Source: Oscillibacter hominis (GTDB taxonomy: Bacteria > Bacillota > Clostridia > Oscillospirales > Oscillospiraceae). Taken from it: a DNA stretch of 64,000 nucleotides. Of the stretch, positions 48,931 to 62,336 are shown piece after piece. The notes under the pieces are model-generated. The model had not been told where the DNA came from. It made no database searches and saw only the letters and a list, made by a program, of their open reading frames with translations. Both the position numbers and the translations under genes were made by a program. The DNA is taken from positions 1,426,001 through 1,490,000 of the forward strand of contig NZ_CP060490.1 in NCBI RefSeq assembly GCF_014334055.1, read 5' to 3'. Position 1 is the first letter of the stretch. Each line of letters opens with the position of its first letter.

Positions 48931-49063
48931 GTCATCCGGAACACTCCGGAAAACAAACAAATTATAAAGTTTTTCCTGCCTCTTGTCAAGCCCTTTTTGA
49001 GGACTTAGAACCGGAAGCAAGCTCCCGCTCACTTCCCATTCTCAACCCTCAACGGCTGATCTT

Positions 49064-49139
49064 TGGTGCGCCTTCAGGGACTCGAACCCGGGACCCACTG
49101 ATTAAGAGTCAGTTGCTCTACCAACTGAGCTAAAGGCGC
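49064..49139 (-). tRNA. tRNA-Lys (anticodon CTT)
   Basis: Acceptor GCGCCTT with AAGGCGC, anticodon stem ACTGA/TCAGT with loop CTCTTAA, T loop GGTTCGAGTCC and encoded CCA. It reads AAG. It lies between tRNA-Glu and 5S. Confidence 0.97.
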
Positions 49140-49152
49140 ATACACATCGAAT

Positions 49153-49227
49153 TGGTGACCCGTACCGGATTCGAACCGATGTTAACGGCGTGAGAGGCCG
49201 CTGTCTTAACCACTTGACCAACGGGCC
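49153..49227 (-). tRNA. tRNA-Glu (anticodon CTC)
   Basis: Acceptor GGCCCGT with ACGGGTC, anticodon loop CTCTCAC, T loop GGTTCGAATCC and encoded CCA. The rarer CTC form reads GAG. It lies between 23S and tRNA-Lys. Confidence 0.96.
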
Positions 49228-49356
49228 GCGTCGTCATCGCAAACCCATTCCGTTGGGTTTTGCTTGGATTTACGGGGTTCATGGCCGCTCCATGCACCCT
49301 CAAAACCGAACAATGTATGTTTCCTTCCACTTCAGGCCGCCTGCATTTTCATTGTA

Positions 49357-52198
<2,842 letters not shown>

Positions 52199-52463
52199 TA
52201 TTTCGAACAATCTTTCAATTGGTTCTCTTAGTTGAATTATGCAGGCTTCCTCAGAATCTTTTTGAAATTGTAATTGTTACCCTCATCTTTTCAGATGTTG
52301 TTCCACAATTAAATTACCTTCCGAACTTTTGTCCAGAAGACCTCTTCTGTTGCCTTACATGTCTTTCATCATACATTGTTCAGTTTTCAAGGTGCATTCC
52401 CCGGCTTCTTTTGAAGCCAGATTGAAACATTTAATCCCTTAAATGCTTCAATCTGATCTCAAA

Positions 52464-52539
52464 TGGTGGAGATAGTCGGGATCGAACCGGCGACCTCCTG
52501 CTTGCAAGGCAGGCGCTCTCCCAGCTGAGCTATATCCCC
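52464..52539 (-). tRNA. tRNA-Ala (anticodon TGC)
   Basis: Acceptor GGGGATA with TATCTCC (G-U included), anticodon stem CCTGC/GCAGG with loop CTTGCAA, encoded CCA. It lies in the 16S-23S spacer. Confidence 0.97.
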
Positions 52540-52583
52540 GGCTGTATATTCCCCATCCCCTCTCGGGGACGGCTGCTTTTTTG

Positions 52584-52660
52584 TGGTGGGCCCGAGTGGG
52601 CTCGAACCACCGACCTTACGATTATCAGTCGTACGCTCTAGCCAGCTGAGCTACGGGCCC
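52584..52660 (-). tRNA. tRNA-Ile (anticodon GAT)
   Basis: Acceptor GGGCCCG with CGGGCCC, anticodon stem TACGA/TCGTA with loop CTGATAA, encoded CCA. It lies in the 16S-23S spacer upstream of tRNA-Ala. Confidence 0.97.
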
Positions 52661-52768
52661 ATAACCACCGAGGGCTGCACCCTCTAAATTAAACAACGTA
52701 ACTACTTCCTCCGCACCTTCCGGCTGACCTTAGGATGTTATGCCAGAACCTCGATCCTGGCAATGTCT

Positions 52769-54306
<1,538 letters not shown>

Positions 54307-54526
54307 CGTATCAACACAGGCCGTGGCCTGAGCTAATCTTAACTTACAGAGCTATTTCCATAGCTTCTTGTTTTGCCCTGCGTTTGGGTAATTGACTAAA
54401 CCCCTACTTGCAAGGCCTTTATCGGTGCGCACTGTGATTTCTCACAAGTACGCTTACCGTCTGGTGCTTTCTTTTCGTTACGTTGTTTAATTTACAAGGT
54501 GCACGCCTCACCGGCGGAACATTGCT

Positions 54527-54555
54527 ATTATACCAAGCCCTCACTGCCTTGTCAA
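54527..54555 (-). promoter_or_regulatory. rRNA promoter P2
   Basis: On the minus strand TTGACA and TATAAT, both perfect consensus, are spaced by 17 bp, about 220 bp before 16S. Confidence 0.9.
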
Positions 54556-54625
54556 CCTCTTTTTTTCAGCTGCTGCAAGGCTTTGCGGGATCGGTCCACG
54601 GCGTTCCGTGTGGGATAGCTTGCTT

Positions 54626-54654
54626 AGAATACCAAAGGTTTTTACAAAAGTCAA
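54626..54654 (-). promoter_or_regulatory. rRNA promoter P1
   Basis: On the minus strand TTGACT, a 17-bp spacer and TATTCT, 99 bp upstream of P2, preceded by an AT-rich block at about 54655-54720 that could act as an UP element. Confidence 0.8.
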
Positions 54655-54725
54655 GCCTCTTTTTTAATTTTTTACACTTTTTGCGCAGATTTGTGTAAAA
54701 GGCCCTCTTTTTTATGGAAAATACC

Positions 54726-54765
54726 GGAAGGGCATTCAGCTGACACGGCAGCCAAACGCCCTTCC
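54726..54765 (-). terminator. terminator-like hairpin after the radical SAM gene
   Basis: GGAAGGGC (54726-54733) pairs with GCCCTTCC (54758-54765), extended by TGGCTG/CAGCTGA pairing inside. The T tract is interrupted. Confidence 0.65.
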
Positions 54766-54779
54766 ATTAGCAGATCTGA

Positions 54780-56156
54780 TTACTCTGCTTTTTTCTGACA
54801 ATCGCCGCAGGAGGCACAGCCGTGGGAACATGCCCAGAGGCGGTCCGCCACAGGTGCCCACTTCTCCGCCTTCTCCCTGCATTTTTCCGCAAGGTCATGT
54901 ACATCCTCCGGGTCCTGAAGGTCTGTGGAATGGGCTTCGGCGCTGTCCACCATTTGAGCCAGGCGGCCTGGGTTGTCCAGCAGCGGGCAAGGGCGCAGAT
55001 GGTTTTCATGAAAAGGTTGGTTGTTGTGATAGGCCATGAACATGGGGGATTGATACGCCTCAAGCAAAGTCTTCTCCCGGATATTGGAGTCGGAATAGTG
55101 GATAAACGCACAGGGCTCGATGTCGCCGTTGGCATTGATATGGAGGTAGCAGCGGCCGCCGGCAATGCACCCCTGTACGTATTCCCCATCGTTCCAGAAG
55201 TCCATGGTGAACAGCGGCTTGGTTTTCCGGAATTCCCGGATGCGGTGGTACATAAACTCCCTCTGCTCCGCAGTCGCCATCAAATCAGTGGGGGCGCCCA
55301 CCCCGACGGGCATATAGGTGAAGAACCAGGCGAATTTCGCGCCCCACTCCACCATGGCGTCAAAATACTCCTCCGAGCCGATCATCGCATAATTCCTGCT
55401 GGTATAGCAGCAGGAAACGCCGAAGGGCAGCTTCTTCTCGCGCAGGATCTCCATACCGCGGCGCAGCTTTGCAAAAGTCCCCTTGCCCCGTCGGAAATCC
55501 GTGTCCTCTTCAAACCCCTCCACGGAGATGGCAGGCACAAAATTCTTAACCCGAAGCATCTCATCGGCAAATGCCTCGTCGATCAGCGTGCCGTTGGTAA
55601 AGGCCAGGAACTGACAGTCGGAGTGCTTGGCGCACAGTGCGAGGAGGTCGTCCTTGCGAACCAGGGGCTCACCGCCGGAGTAGATGTACATATAGGTGCC
55701 AAGGGCCTTGCCCTGCTCGATGATGGAGTCCAGTTCGTCTAAGGTCATGTTCATCCGGTTGCCGTACTCCGCCGCCCAGCAGCCGGTGCAGTGCAGGTTA
55801 CAGGCGGAGGTGGGGTCCATCAAAATGGCCCATGGGATGTTGCACCCATATTTTTCCCGGTTTTCCGTCAGCTTTGGATTGGAAATCATATTGGCATTCA
55901 CCACAAAGTTGGTGAACAACGTCTTGCGCACCTCGCTGTCCACATCCGTCCACAGGCTCTTGGCCAGGCGGAACCAATTGTTGTCCGGATCGGAGAGCGC
56001 CTGGCGGACCGGCCCCAGCTGACGGGCAATCCCGCCCTCCTGATCCAGCTTCTCCGCCAGATCCAGCATTTTGGGAATGTTGTTTTCCGGATCCCTGTCC
56101 AGATACTCATAGGCCTTGTTCAGGGAGAGTTTTTTAAAGGTATTGGTGAGATTCAT
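54780..56156 (-). CDS. radical SAM protein with C-terminal cysteine cluster
   Basis: A 458-residue enzyme. The radical SAM motif CNLHCTGC (Cys119, 123, 126) lies in a barrel with YSGGEPLVRK and FLAFTNGTLID. A SPASM-like region follows (CIAGGRCYLHINANGDIEPCAFIHY), and the tail has another cluster, CSHGCASCGDC. An N-terminal domain of about 100 residues is unfamiliar. Related proteins modify peptides or act on unknown substrates; no precursor peptide gene is beside it. ATG 56156 is preceded by AAAGGATG; the upstream frame is not coding. Confidence 0.85.
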   Translation of the reverse strand: MNLTNTFKKLSLNKAYEYLDRDPENNIPKMLDLAEKLDQEGGIARQLGPVRQALSDPDNNWFRLAKSLWTDVDSEVRKTLFTNFVVNANMISNPKLTENREKYGCNIPWAILMDPTSACNLHCTGCWAAEYGNRMNMTLDELDSIIEQGKALGTYMYIYSGGEPLVRKDDLLALCAKHSDCQFLAFTNGTLIDEAFADEMLRVKNFVPAISVEGFEEDTDFRRGKGTFAKLRRGMEILREKKLPFGVSCCYTSRNYAMIGSEEYFDAMVEWGAKFAWFFTYMPVGVGAPTDLMATAEQREFMYHRIREFRKTKPLFTMDFWNDGEYVQGCIAGGRCYLHINANGDIEPCAFIHYSDSNIREKTLLEAYQSPMFMAYHNNQPFHENHLRPCPLLDNPGRLAQMVDSAEAHSTDLQDPEDVHDLAEKCREKAEKWAPVADRLWACSHGCASCGDCQKKAE

Positions 56157-56257
56157 ACCGCCACATCCTTTCTCTTTTCTAAGTCCAGATATATCCCACC
56201 AGCCATATAATGAATATAGGCAAAATCCAAAATATGTCCAAATTTCCGACATCCGTA

Positions 56258-56302
56258 GGAAAAAGGAGGAACCCATCGCAGGCTTGCGACGGACTCCTCC
56301 CA
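56258..56302 (-). terminator. terminator after the TetR-type gene
   Basis: On the minus strand GGAGGAGTCCGTCGCA pairs, imperfectly, with TGCGATGGGTTCCTCC, followed by TTTTTCC. Confidence 0.8.
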
Positions 56303-56315
56303 AAGCGGCACACCG

Positions 56316-56873
56316 CTATTTTCCCTCAAAGTTTTTCAGCACCAGCCCCAGGCTTCCGTCCACCGCCTGCTCAAACTTCTCCAGCCGCAGCAGCTGAGAC
56401 CGGCGCATTCCGGTTTCAATCCAGTTGCACATGAGTCCGGCGGCCCCCTGGGTGTATAGATCTGTCACGAAATCCCGGTTTTCCAGAGAGACCCGAATGC
56501 CTTTGGCCTGTTCCTCCACGATGGCCGCCACATAGGGGCGCAGAACCCTGTTGACGTATCGGGTCACTTCCCCATGGGAAATGGAGTTGTACACGTTCAG
56601 GATCAGGGCCCGGTTCTCGGTCAGGTGATCGGCGAGGCGGTAAAGTACCTCGCTCCATCTGCCATAATCGATCTCCTCCCTGGCGATGTTGGCAAACTCC
56701 TCCCGGAAAATCCACTCCACCAGGTCGTACACATCGTGAAAGTGATAGTAGAAGGTCTGCCGGTTCACGCCGCAGTCCTCCACAAGGTCCTTCACTGTGA
56801 TTTTATCCAGCGGGCTTTTCGCCAACAGCTTTTTCATCGACTCCGCAAGTGCCCGCTTAGTCGTCTGCGCCAT
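56316..56873 (-). CDS. TetR/AcrR-type regulator (DhaS-like)
   Basis: A 185-residue regulator with the TetR HTH (about 10-55: SPLDKITVKDLVEDCGVNRQTFYYHFHD) and a C-terminal ligand domain of the type found in DhaS-like regulators. It precedes the radical SAM gene on the same strand but is separated by a terminator, so it may regulate itself or that gene (inference). Confidence 0.88.
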   Translation of the reverse strand: MAQTTKRALAESMKKLLAKSPLDKITVKDLVEDCGVNRQTFYYHFHDVYDLVEWIFREEFANIAREEIDYGRWSEVLYRLADHLTENRALILNVYNSISHGEVTRYVNRVLRPYVAAIVEEQAKGIRVSLENRDFVTDLYTQGAAGLMCNWIETGMRRSQLLRLEKFEQAVDGSLGLVLKNFEGK

Positions 56874-57018
56874 AGAACCCTCCGTTCCAACCGCCGATAT
56901 TCCCGTGACTCCCTATTATAATGGTATTTTTTTCAGTATATCTGATTTTTTGATCGGAAAACAGTGGTATTTTTCACAAGATTTTCACACGCTTTTCGCA
57001 TCTCTGCCGTGAACCACA

Positions 57019-57056
57019 AAAAACATCCGCGGAGGATTCCTCCGCGGATGTTTGCA
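57019..57056 (-). terminator. terminator after dpaB
   Basis: A 15-bp stem (57021-57035 with 57039-57053) with a 3-nt loop; the minus-strand T6 run follows. Confidence 0.9.
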
Positions 57057-57057
57057 C

Positions 57058-57633
57058 TCAGCCCAAAAGGAGCGGCTGAAGCTGGCGTCCCTGCATTGCC
57101 TCTTCCACCGTGGCGGAGATCAGTGTGAAATCTGCCATCAGCGAACAGGGCTTTGCCAAGGCGTTGTCCTGCCCAAAGGGGACAAAGTAATAGTTCTTCC
57201 GCACCAGCAGCTCGCCGATGTTCTTCGCGCCGCCGGACAGCCCGTCGTTGCTGGCCATGGCGATGACCACAGGGCGGCCGTTGCGCAAATGTGCCTTTGC
57301 CGCCATGGTGACGGCGGTATCCGTGATGCCGTTGGCCAGTTTGGCAATGGTGTTTCCCGTGCACGGTGCAATCACCAGCACATCCAGCAGCCCCTGAGGG
57401 CCGATGGGCTCCACCGACGGGATGTCTTTCCAGGCTTTCCTGCCGGTGATCGCCTCCACCTTTTCCACAAAGGCCTCAGCCTCACCGAACCGGGTATTGG
57501 TCACCGCGCTGATCTCTGACAAAATAGGGATGACGGTGGCGTACTCCCGGGTTATCTTTTCCAACTCACTAAGTATACGGTCATGGGTGCAGAAGGAACC
57601 GCAAATTGCGAACCCAACTCGTTCCGTTTTCAA
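57058..57633 (-). CDS. dpaB: dipicolinate synthase subunit B
   Basis: A 191-residue flavoprotein-like subunit (SpoVFB) that, with DpaA, makes dipicolinic acid from dihydroxytetrahydrodipicolinate in the mother cell. Family signs are GFAICGSFCTHDRI at the start, VIAPCTGNTIAKLANGITDTAVTMA and NYYFVPFGQDN. It overlaps dpaA by 4 bp (ATGA), so translation is coupled. A terminator follows. Confidence 0.96.
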   Translation of the reverse strand: MKTERVGFAICGSFCTHDRILSELEKITREYATVIPILSEISAVTNTRFGEAEAFVEKVEAITGRKAWKDIPSVEPIGPQGLLDVLVIAPCTGNTIAKLANGITDTAVTMAAKAHLRNGRPVVIAMASNDGLSGGAKNIGELLVRKNYYFVPFGQDNALAKPCSLMADFTLISATVEEAMQGRQLQPLLLG

Positions 57634-58472
57634 ACGGTCTCACCTCGTTCTTCGAGAATATGATATACCGCATCCCGGACCGCGGCGGCAGCCGTCTCCG
57701 GCGCAGCTTTTCCCGGCAGGCCCCGGGCCCAGAGGAATGGAATCCCCAGTTCCTCTGCCGCAGCGCCGTCGATCCCTTGCCGGGAGGCAAGGTCGATACA
57801 CAGGCACTTCGGCGTCAAACACTGCAATAGGCCGCGATCCAGGATGAGAGAGGGTGCGGTGTTGAATATCACCCGGGGGCTGTTCAGCCCTTCCCTTAGG
57901 TGTTCTGTGGATACGGCCTTCATACCGTCTGCCAGGGCCCAGGAGCGGGCCGCATAACTTCTTGCCGCAACTGTGACGGAGGCGCCTAACGCACGGAGCC
58001 GGCGGGCAAGGAGTTTTCCGATCCGGCCGTAGCCGATGACCAGGCACTCCGCGCCCCACAATGTAACAGGCAGGCGCTCCATAGCCAGTTGGAGCGCTCC
58101 CTCTGCGGTGGCAACCGCGTTGATCACAGTGAGCTCCTCACGAAGAAAATAATCCTTGAGTTCCAGTCCCTGTTCCTCCGCACCCTGTATGGCTTCGGGT
58201 CCGGCCTGGCCAGCGCAGATCAGTTGGGACGGTGACAGTACACGCCACAGCTGCGCAAGCGCAAGCGTTCCCTCGGTGCAGTTGAGCATCCCGCTCTCCC
58301 GGGACAGCGGCAGCGGCAAGAGCACGCACTCTGCCGCCGCAGTCTCTTTCAGGGCACCGGCGTCACAATCCGGCACCCCCCATGTAATCACTTGATGTCC
58401 ATCCTCTGTCAGCAGCCGCGCGAGGCAGGTTTGCCGCGTATCTCCGCCGAGCAATGCAAATGTCCGTTTCAT
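57630..58472 (-). CDS. dpaA: dipicolinate synthase subunit A
   Basis: A 280-residue Rossmann protein (SpoVFA) with an N-terminal domain (FALLGGDTRQTCLARLL) and the NAD(P) loop VIGYGRIGKLLARRL (about 143-157), plus NTAPSLILD. The pair is good evidence that the organism forms endospores. The start ATG 58472 lies 20 bp downstream of a sigma-K-like promoter, behind GAGGGGGAG. Confidence 0.96.
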   Translation of the reverse strand: MKRTFALLGGDTRQTCLARLLTEDGHQVITWGVPDCDAGALKETAAAECVLLPLPLSRESGMLNCTEGTLALAQLWRVLSPSQLICAGQAGPEAIQGAEEQGLELKDYFLREELTVINAVATAEGALQLAMERLPVTLWGAECLVIGYGRIGKLLARRLRALGASVTVAARSYAARSWALADGMKAVSTEHLREGLNSPRVIFNTAPSLILDRGLLQCLTPKCLCIDLASRQGIDGAAAEELGIPFLWARGLPGKAAPETAAAAVRDAVYHILEERGETV

Positions 58473-58491
58473 TCAACTCCCCCTCTGCCTT

Positions 58492-58519
58492 TATGCTATG
58501 CCCCGGTCTACAGGAGGGT
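58492..58519 (-). promoter_or_regulatory. sigma-K-like sporulation promoter of dpaAB
   Basis: On the minus strand the -10 box CATAGCATA matches CATANNNTA (plus 58492-58500), with the short -35 element AC 17 bp upstream (plus 58518-58519). In Bacillus subtilis this operon is under sigma-K. The -35 part is weak evidence because it has only two bases. Confidence 0.65.
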
Positions 58520-58587
58520 GATTGATTGCATCCGGATTTTGTGGTATGATTCCGGGGAAACCAAGATTCATTCAATGGAGGAGTTTT

Positions 58588-59271
58588 ATGAGCAGATACC
58601 CCTACCTTTTATTGGACGCGGATCACACGCTGTTTGACTTCAACCGCGCCGACCGCCTGGCCTTTTCCGCCACCAGCCGCTACGGCGGCTTTCCCGATAC
58701 TGAGGAGATGTACAAGGCCTTTTCCCAGATCAACCAGGGCCTCTGGAACCAGTTTGATCAGGGTCTTGTCTCCAAGGAGTTTTTAGTGGTGGAGCGGTTT
58801 GCCCGCTTTTTAAAGGCCATCGGCTCCGACGCCGACCCCCGCGGCTGCAACAGCGTCCAGCTGGAGTCCCTGAGCCACGGCTCTTTTCTCCTGCCCCACG
58901 CGGAGGAAGTCTGCCGCACCCTCGCCCAAGCCCATCAGCTCTACATTGTCACCAACGCCGTGGCCTCTGTGCAGAAGGGCCGCCTCTCCCGCAGCGCCAT
59001 CGCGCCGTACATAAAGGCTGCCTTCATCTCGGAGGAGGCCGGAGCCGGAAAGCCGGACCCGGCCTATTTTGACTACGTTTTTTCCCGCATCGACGGTATT
59101 ACCCGGGAAAACTGCCTGGTGGTGGGCGATTCCATCGCAACGGACATCCGGGGCGCCAACAACGCCGGGCTCCCCTGCTGCTGGTTCAACCCCGAGGGGC
59201 TGACGCCTCCGGCAGGCCTTCGGATCGACTATACCATCTCCGATCTGTGGGAGCTCTGCCAGATCGTATGA
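58588..59271 (+). CDS. HAD-superfamily hydrolase, YjjG-like nucleotidase
   Basis: A 227-residue HAD phosphatase with motif I LLLDADHTLFD (about 7-17), motif II VTNA (near 116), and GKPDPAYFDYVF with VVGDSIATDIRGANNAG. YjjG-like enzymes clean up non-canonical pyrimidine nucleotides. ATG 58588 follows GGAGGAG; the frame is open upstream. Divergent from dpaA. Confidence 0.9.
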   Translation: MSRYPYLLLDADHTLFDFNRADRLAFSATSRYGGFPDTEEMYKAFSQINQGLWNQFDQGLVSKEFLVVERFARFLKAIGSDADPRGCNSVQLESLSHGSFLLPHAEEVCRTLAQAHQLYIVTNAVASVQKGRLSRSAIAPYIKAAFISEEAGAGKPDPAYFDYVFSRIDGITRENCLVVGDSIATDIRGANNAGLPCCWFNPEGLTPPAGLRIDYTISDLWELCQIV

Positions 59272-59273
59272 AA

Positions 59274-59308
59274 AATGCCGGCGTCCATGAATGGACGCCG
59301 GCATTTAT
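59274..59308 (+). terminator. terminator after the HAD gene
   Basis: A 13-bp stem (59275-59287 with 59292-59304) with a TGAA loop and a short T tract. Confidence 0.88.
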
Positions 59309-59443
59309 TGCTTCGGACAGGATGCGTGCTCAATTCCATTGTGCCTCAATTGCAGTGGCCGCCTCGGATGCACCAACATTCCAGTCACCGCGAAACGGCG
59401 GTTTTCTGAAAAGTGGAATCACTGCGATCTTTCCCCGCCTCTT

Positions 59444-60784
59444 TTAAAAAGTGCTGCCTTTTGCCCCGCCCTTCCGGCGCCGGGCAATGTCCAGCAGTTC
59501 CCGGCGGTCGTTTGCCTTGGCGCCATCCACCACCAGGTCCAAAAGGCGCTCCAACTCCCGGCCAATCTCCTCGCCCCGGTAGCCCAGTTCCATCAGGTCC
59601 CGTCCGTTGACCGCCAACTGCCTCAGGGAGAAGCACCTGCTCTGGGCCGCAAGATTGGCCCAGATCTCCTCCAACCGGTCGATCTCCTTTTGGAATACCT
59701 GGCTGGCCTGGGCCAGGTTGTCTGCCCGCTTCACCTGGATCAGGAGGCGGAAGCGCTCCTCCCCCAGCTTCCGCAGTGCCCGGGCAACGCCCTTCTCCGT
59801 CCGGGGAATCACCCGGTCGTGCCACTCCACCAGGGTGAGGATCAGCTCCCGGCGCTCGTTGTCCATCTTCAGCCGGCGCGCTATGGCGTCGCCCATCTCC
59901 CGGCTGAGCTGAGGATGTCCGTAAAAGTGCCCGACCCCCTTCTCGTCCACTGTAAAGCTTTTTACCTTTCCCACATCATGCAGCAGCATGGTATAGCGGA
60001 GGACCGCCTCGGGAGGGACGGCTTCCATGGCCCGGATGGTGTGTTCCCACAGGTCGTAGCAGTGGTGCGGGTTCCGCTGGTCAAAGCCCACCATGGGAGC
60101 GATCTCCGGCAGGAAAACTGCCAGCACATCGGGGTATTCCCGCAGGATCGGAGCCATATGCTTTCCGCAGATGAGCTTGGTGAACTCCGCATAAATCCGC
60201 TCCGCCGCAATGGCGCGCAGCCGCTGGCGGCTGCGCCGGAGGGAGTCGGAGGTCTCCTGTTCAATGGTGAAGCCCAGGACCGCGGCAAAGCGCAGCGCCC
60301 GCATGATCCGCAGCGCATCCTCCTCAAACCGGCGGTCCGCCTCCCCCACGCACCGGAGGATTCCCCGGCTCAGATCCTCCCGACCGCCCCAGCAGTCCAC
60401 AATGGTGCCGTCCACTCCCATGGCCATCGCGTTTACCGTAAAGTCCCGCCGGGCAAGGTCCTCCCGCAGCGAGGCAGTGAAGGTCACCTGCTCCGGGTGG
60501 CGGCCGTCCAGGTACGCTCCGTCCCGCCGGAAGGTGGTCACCTCAATGCCGCGGACGCCGCTGAGGACAGTGACGGTACCGTGTTTGACGCCTGTAGGGA
60601 TCGTCCTGCCCGGAAAAATCCGCTCCACCTGCTCGGGCAGGGCACTGGTGGTCACATCCCAGTCCTGGGGGTCCGCGCCCAAAAGCATATCCCGGACACA
60701 GCCGCCCACGCACCAGGCCTCATAGCCGGAACCGGAGAGCTTGTCTAATACCTCAGCTATATCCTGTGGAATCACGTTCTTCAC
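59444..60784 (-). CDS. cca: CCA tRNA nucleotidyltransferase (HD-domain type)
   Basis: A 446-residue class II nucleotidyltransferase that builds or repairs tRNA 3' CCA ends. It has the head motif GGCVRD (27-32), metal aspartates in DWDVTT (41, 43), RRDFTVNAMA, EEDALRIMRALRF, and an HD domain with LLHDVGK. All tRNA genes here already encode CCA, so a repair role is likely. It is divergent from murC. Confidence 0.96.
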   Translation of the reverse strand: MKNVIPQDIAEVLDKLSGSGYEAWCVGGCVRDMLLGADPQDWDVTTSALPEQVERIFPGRTIPTGVKHGTVTVLSGVRGIEVTTFRRDGAYLDGRHPEQVTFTASLREDLARRDFTVNAMAMGVDGTIVDCWGGREDLSRGILRCVGEADRRFEEDALRIMRALRFAAVLGFTIEQETSDSLRRSRQRLRAIAAERIYAEFTKLICGKHMAPILREYPDVLAVFLPEIAPMVGFDQRNPHHCYDLWEHTIRAMEAVPPEAVLRYTMLLHDVGKVKSFTVDEKGVGHFYGHPQLSREMGDAIARRLKMDNERRELILTLVEWHDRVIPRTEKGVARALRKLGEERFRLLIQVKRADNLAQASQVFQKEIDRLEEIWANLAAQSRCFSLRQLAVNGRDLMELGYRGEEIGRELERLLDLVVDGAKANDRRELLDIARRRKGGAKGSTF

Positions 60785-60804
60785 CTGCCCAAAGAGATTA
60801 TTGG

Positions 60805-60833
60805 TTGCACTTAATAGGAGGATGGATTATAAT
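60805..60833 (+). promoter_or_regulatory. promoter of murC
   Basis: TTGCAC (60805-60810), 17 bp, TATAAT (60828-60833), in the divergent cca-murC gap, 118 bp before the murC start. Confidence 0.7.
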
Positions 60834-60951
60834 AAAGCGATTTGAAATTGTTTCCTTTTCTCATAAAAGGGTAAACTGAGTGTAAGGAAATTATACACAA
60901 TCGCCCGGCGGTTTGCAATTGCCGCCGGTGATCGGGAAAGGGCTATCTGCA

Positions 60952-62334
60952 ATGATGAATAATCCAAAAAGCGTACGCGAATACCTGCGGCCCGGCATGC
61001 GGGTCCATCTGGCCGGGATTGGCGGCGTGTCCATGTGCCCTCTGGCGGAGGTGCTTCGCGGGATGGGTCTGGCGGTCCAGGGCTCGGATATGGCCGAGGG
61101 CGATACGGTCCGCCATCTGCGCACCCTTGGAATTCCCGTCGCAATCGGCCACAGCGCGGAAAACTTGGGCGAATGCGACTTCGTAATCCGCAGCGCCGCC
61201 ATTCACGACGACAATCCGGAGATCTCCGGCGCAGTGGCCCGGGGAATCCCGGTCTATGAGCGGGCCCAGGCCTGGGGCGCCATCATGCAGCACTATCCCA
61301 ACGCCCTGTGTGTGGCGGGCACCCACGGCAAAACCACCACCACCTGCATGTGCACCCATGTTTTCATGGCCGCACAGTCAGACCCCACGGTCATGATCGG
61401 AGGCACGCTGCCTCTGCTCCACTCCGGCTACCGGGTGGGAAAGGGAGACACCATCATCCTGGAGTCCTGTGAATACTGCAACTCCTTCCTCTCCTTCTAC
61501 CCCACCGTGGCGGTGATTTTAAATGTGGAAGCCGACCACCTGGACTTCTTCAAGGACCTTGAGGACGTGGAACACTCCTTCCGGCGGTTCGCGGAGCTGG
61601 TCCCCCCCTCGGGCTATGTGGTGGCCAACGCCGACGACCCGGGCGTCAGGGAGTCCCTCCGGGAACTGAGCCGCCCGGTCTTCACCTTCGGCCTGGGCGC
61701 CGACGCCGACTGTGTGGCTGAAAACCTCAGCGAGATCGAGGGCCGCCCGGCCTTTGATGTGACGGTCCAGGGACGTCATTATGCCCACGTGGAGCTCCAC
61801 GTCTATGGAAAGCACAATATCTACAACGCCCTGGCCGCCGCTGCGTCCGCCTACGTGCTGGGGCTGCCCGCCGCCGCGGTGGAAGAGGGCCTGGCCGCCT
61901 TCACCGGCGCCGGACGCCGGTTTGAATACAAGGGCCGCTACCACGGGGCGGACGTCTACGACGACTACGCCCACCACCCCGGAGAACTCCACGCCCTGCT
62001 CACCACCGCCAAGGGCCTGGGGTATCAGCGGATCATCTGTGCCTTCCAGCCCCACACCTACTCCCGCACCCGTGCCCTCTTTGAAGAGTTTGTCCAGGAG
62101 CTGAAGCTGCCGGATGTGGCGGTGCTGGCGGAGATTTACGCAGCACGGGAGAAGAACACCATCGGCATCTCCTCCGCCGACCTGTGCCGGAACATCCCCG
62201 GCTCCTTTTACTGCTCCACGCTGGATAAGGTGGCTGACGAACTGGAGGAGCTCGCCCGCCCCGGAGACTTGATCCTGACCGTGGGGGCGGGGGACATCTA
62301 TCGCGCCGGAGAAAAATTGTTGGAAAGGGAATAA
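60952..62334 (+). CDS. murC: UDP-N-acetylmuramate--L-alanine ligase
   Basis: A 460-residue Mur ligase that adds L-Ala to UDP-MurNAc. N-terminal Rossmann part (HLAGIGGVSMCPLA), ATP loop GTHGKTTTT (123-131), central domain with ESCEYCNSFLSFYP and AVILNVEADHLDFF, and the C-terminal part with YDDYAHHPGEL. Two ATGs at 60952/60955 follow GGGAAAGGG. An Ala-rich segment is normal. It is followed after 2 bp by the prolyl-tRNA editing gene. Confidence 0.96.
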   Translation: MMNNPKSVREYLRPGMRVHLAGIGGVSMCPLAEVLRGMGLAVQGSDMAEGDTVRHLRTLGIPVAIGHSAENLGECDFVIRSAAIHDDNPEISGAVARGIPVYERAQAWGAIMQHYPNALCVAGTHGKTTTTCMCTHVFMAAQSDPTVMIGGTLPLLHSGYRVGKGDTIILESCEYCNSFLSFYPTVAVILNVEADHLDFFKDLEDVEHSFRRFAELVPPSGYVVANADDPGVRESLRELSRPVFTFGLGADADCVAENLSEIEGRPAFDVTVQGRHYAHVELHVYGKHNIYNALAAAASAYVLGLPAAAVEEGLAAFTGAGRRFEYKGRYHGADVYDDYAHHPGELHALLTTAKGLGYQRIICAFQPHTYSRTRALFEEFVQELKLPDVAVLAEIYAAREKNTIGISSADLCRNIPGSFYCSTLDKVADELEELARPGDLILTVGAGDIYRAGEKLLERE

Positions 62335-62336
62335 CA

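Larger units (their letters stand above)
54307..54660 (-). other. rRNA operon leader and upstream region
   Basis: About 350 bp between the 16S 5' end and the upstream radical SAM gene. It holds two promoters and a leader of about 200 bases. No gene is supported. Confidence 0.7.
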
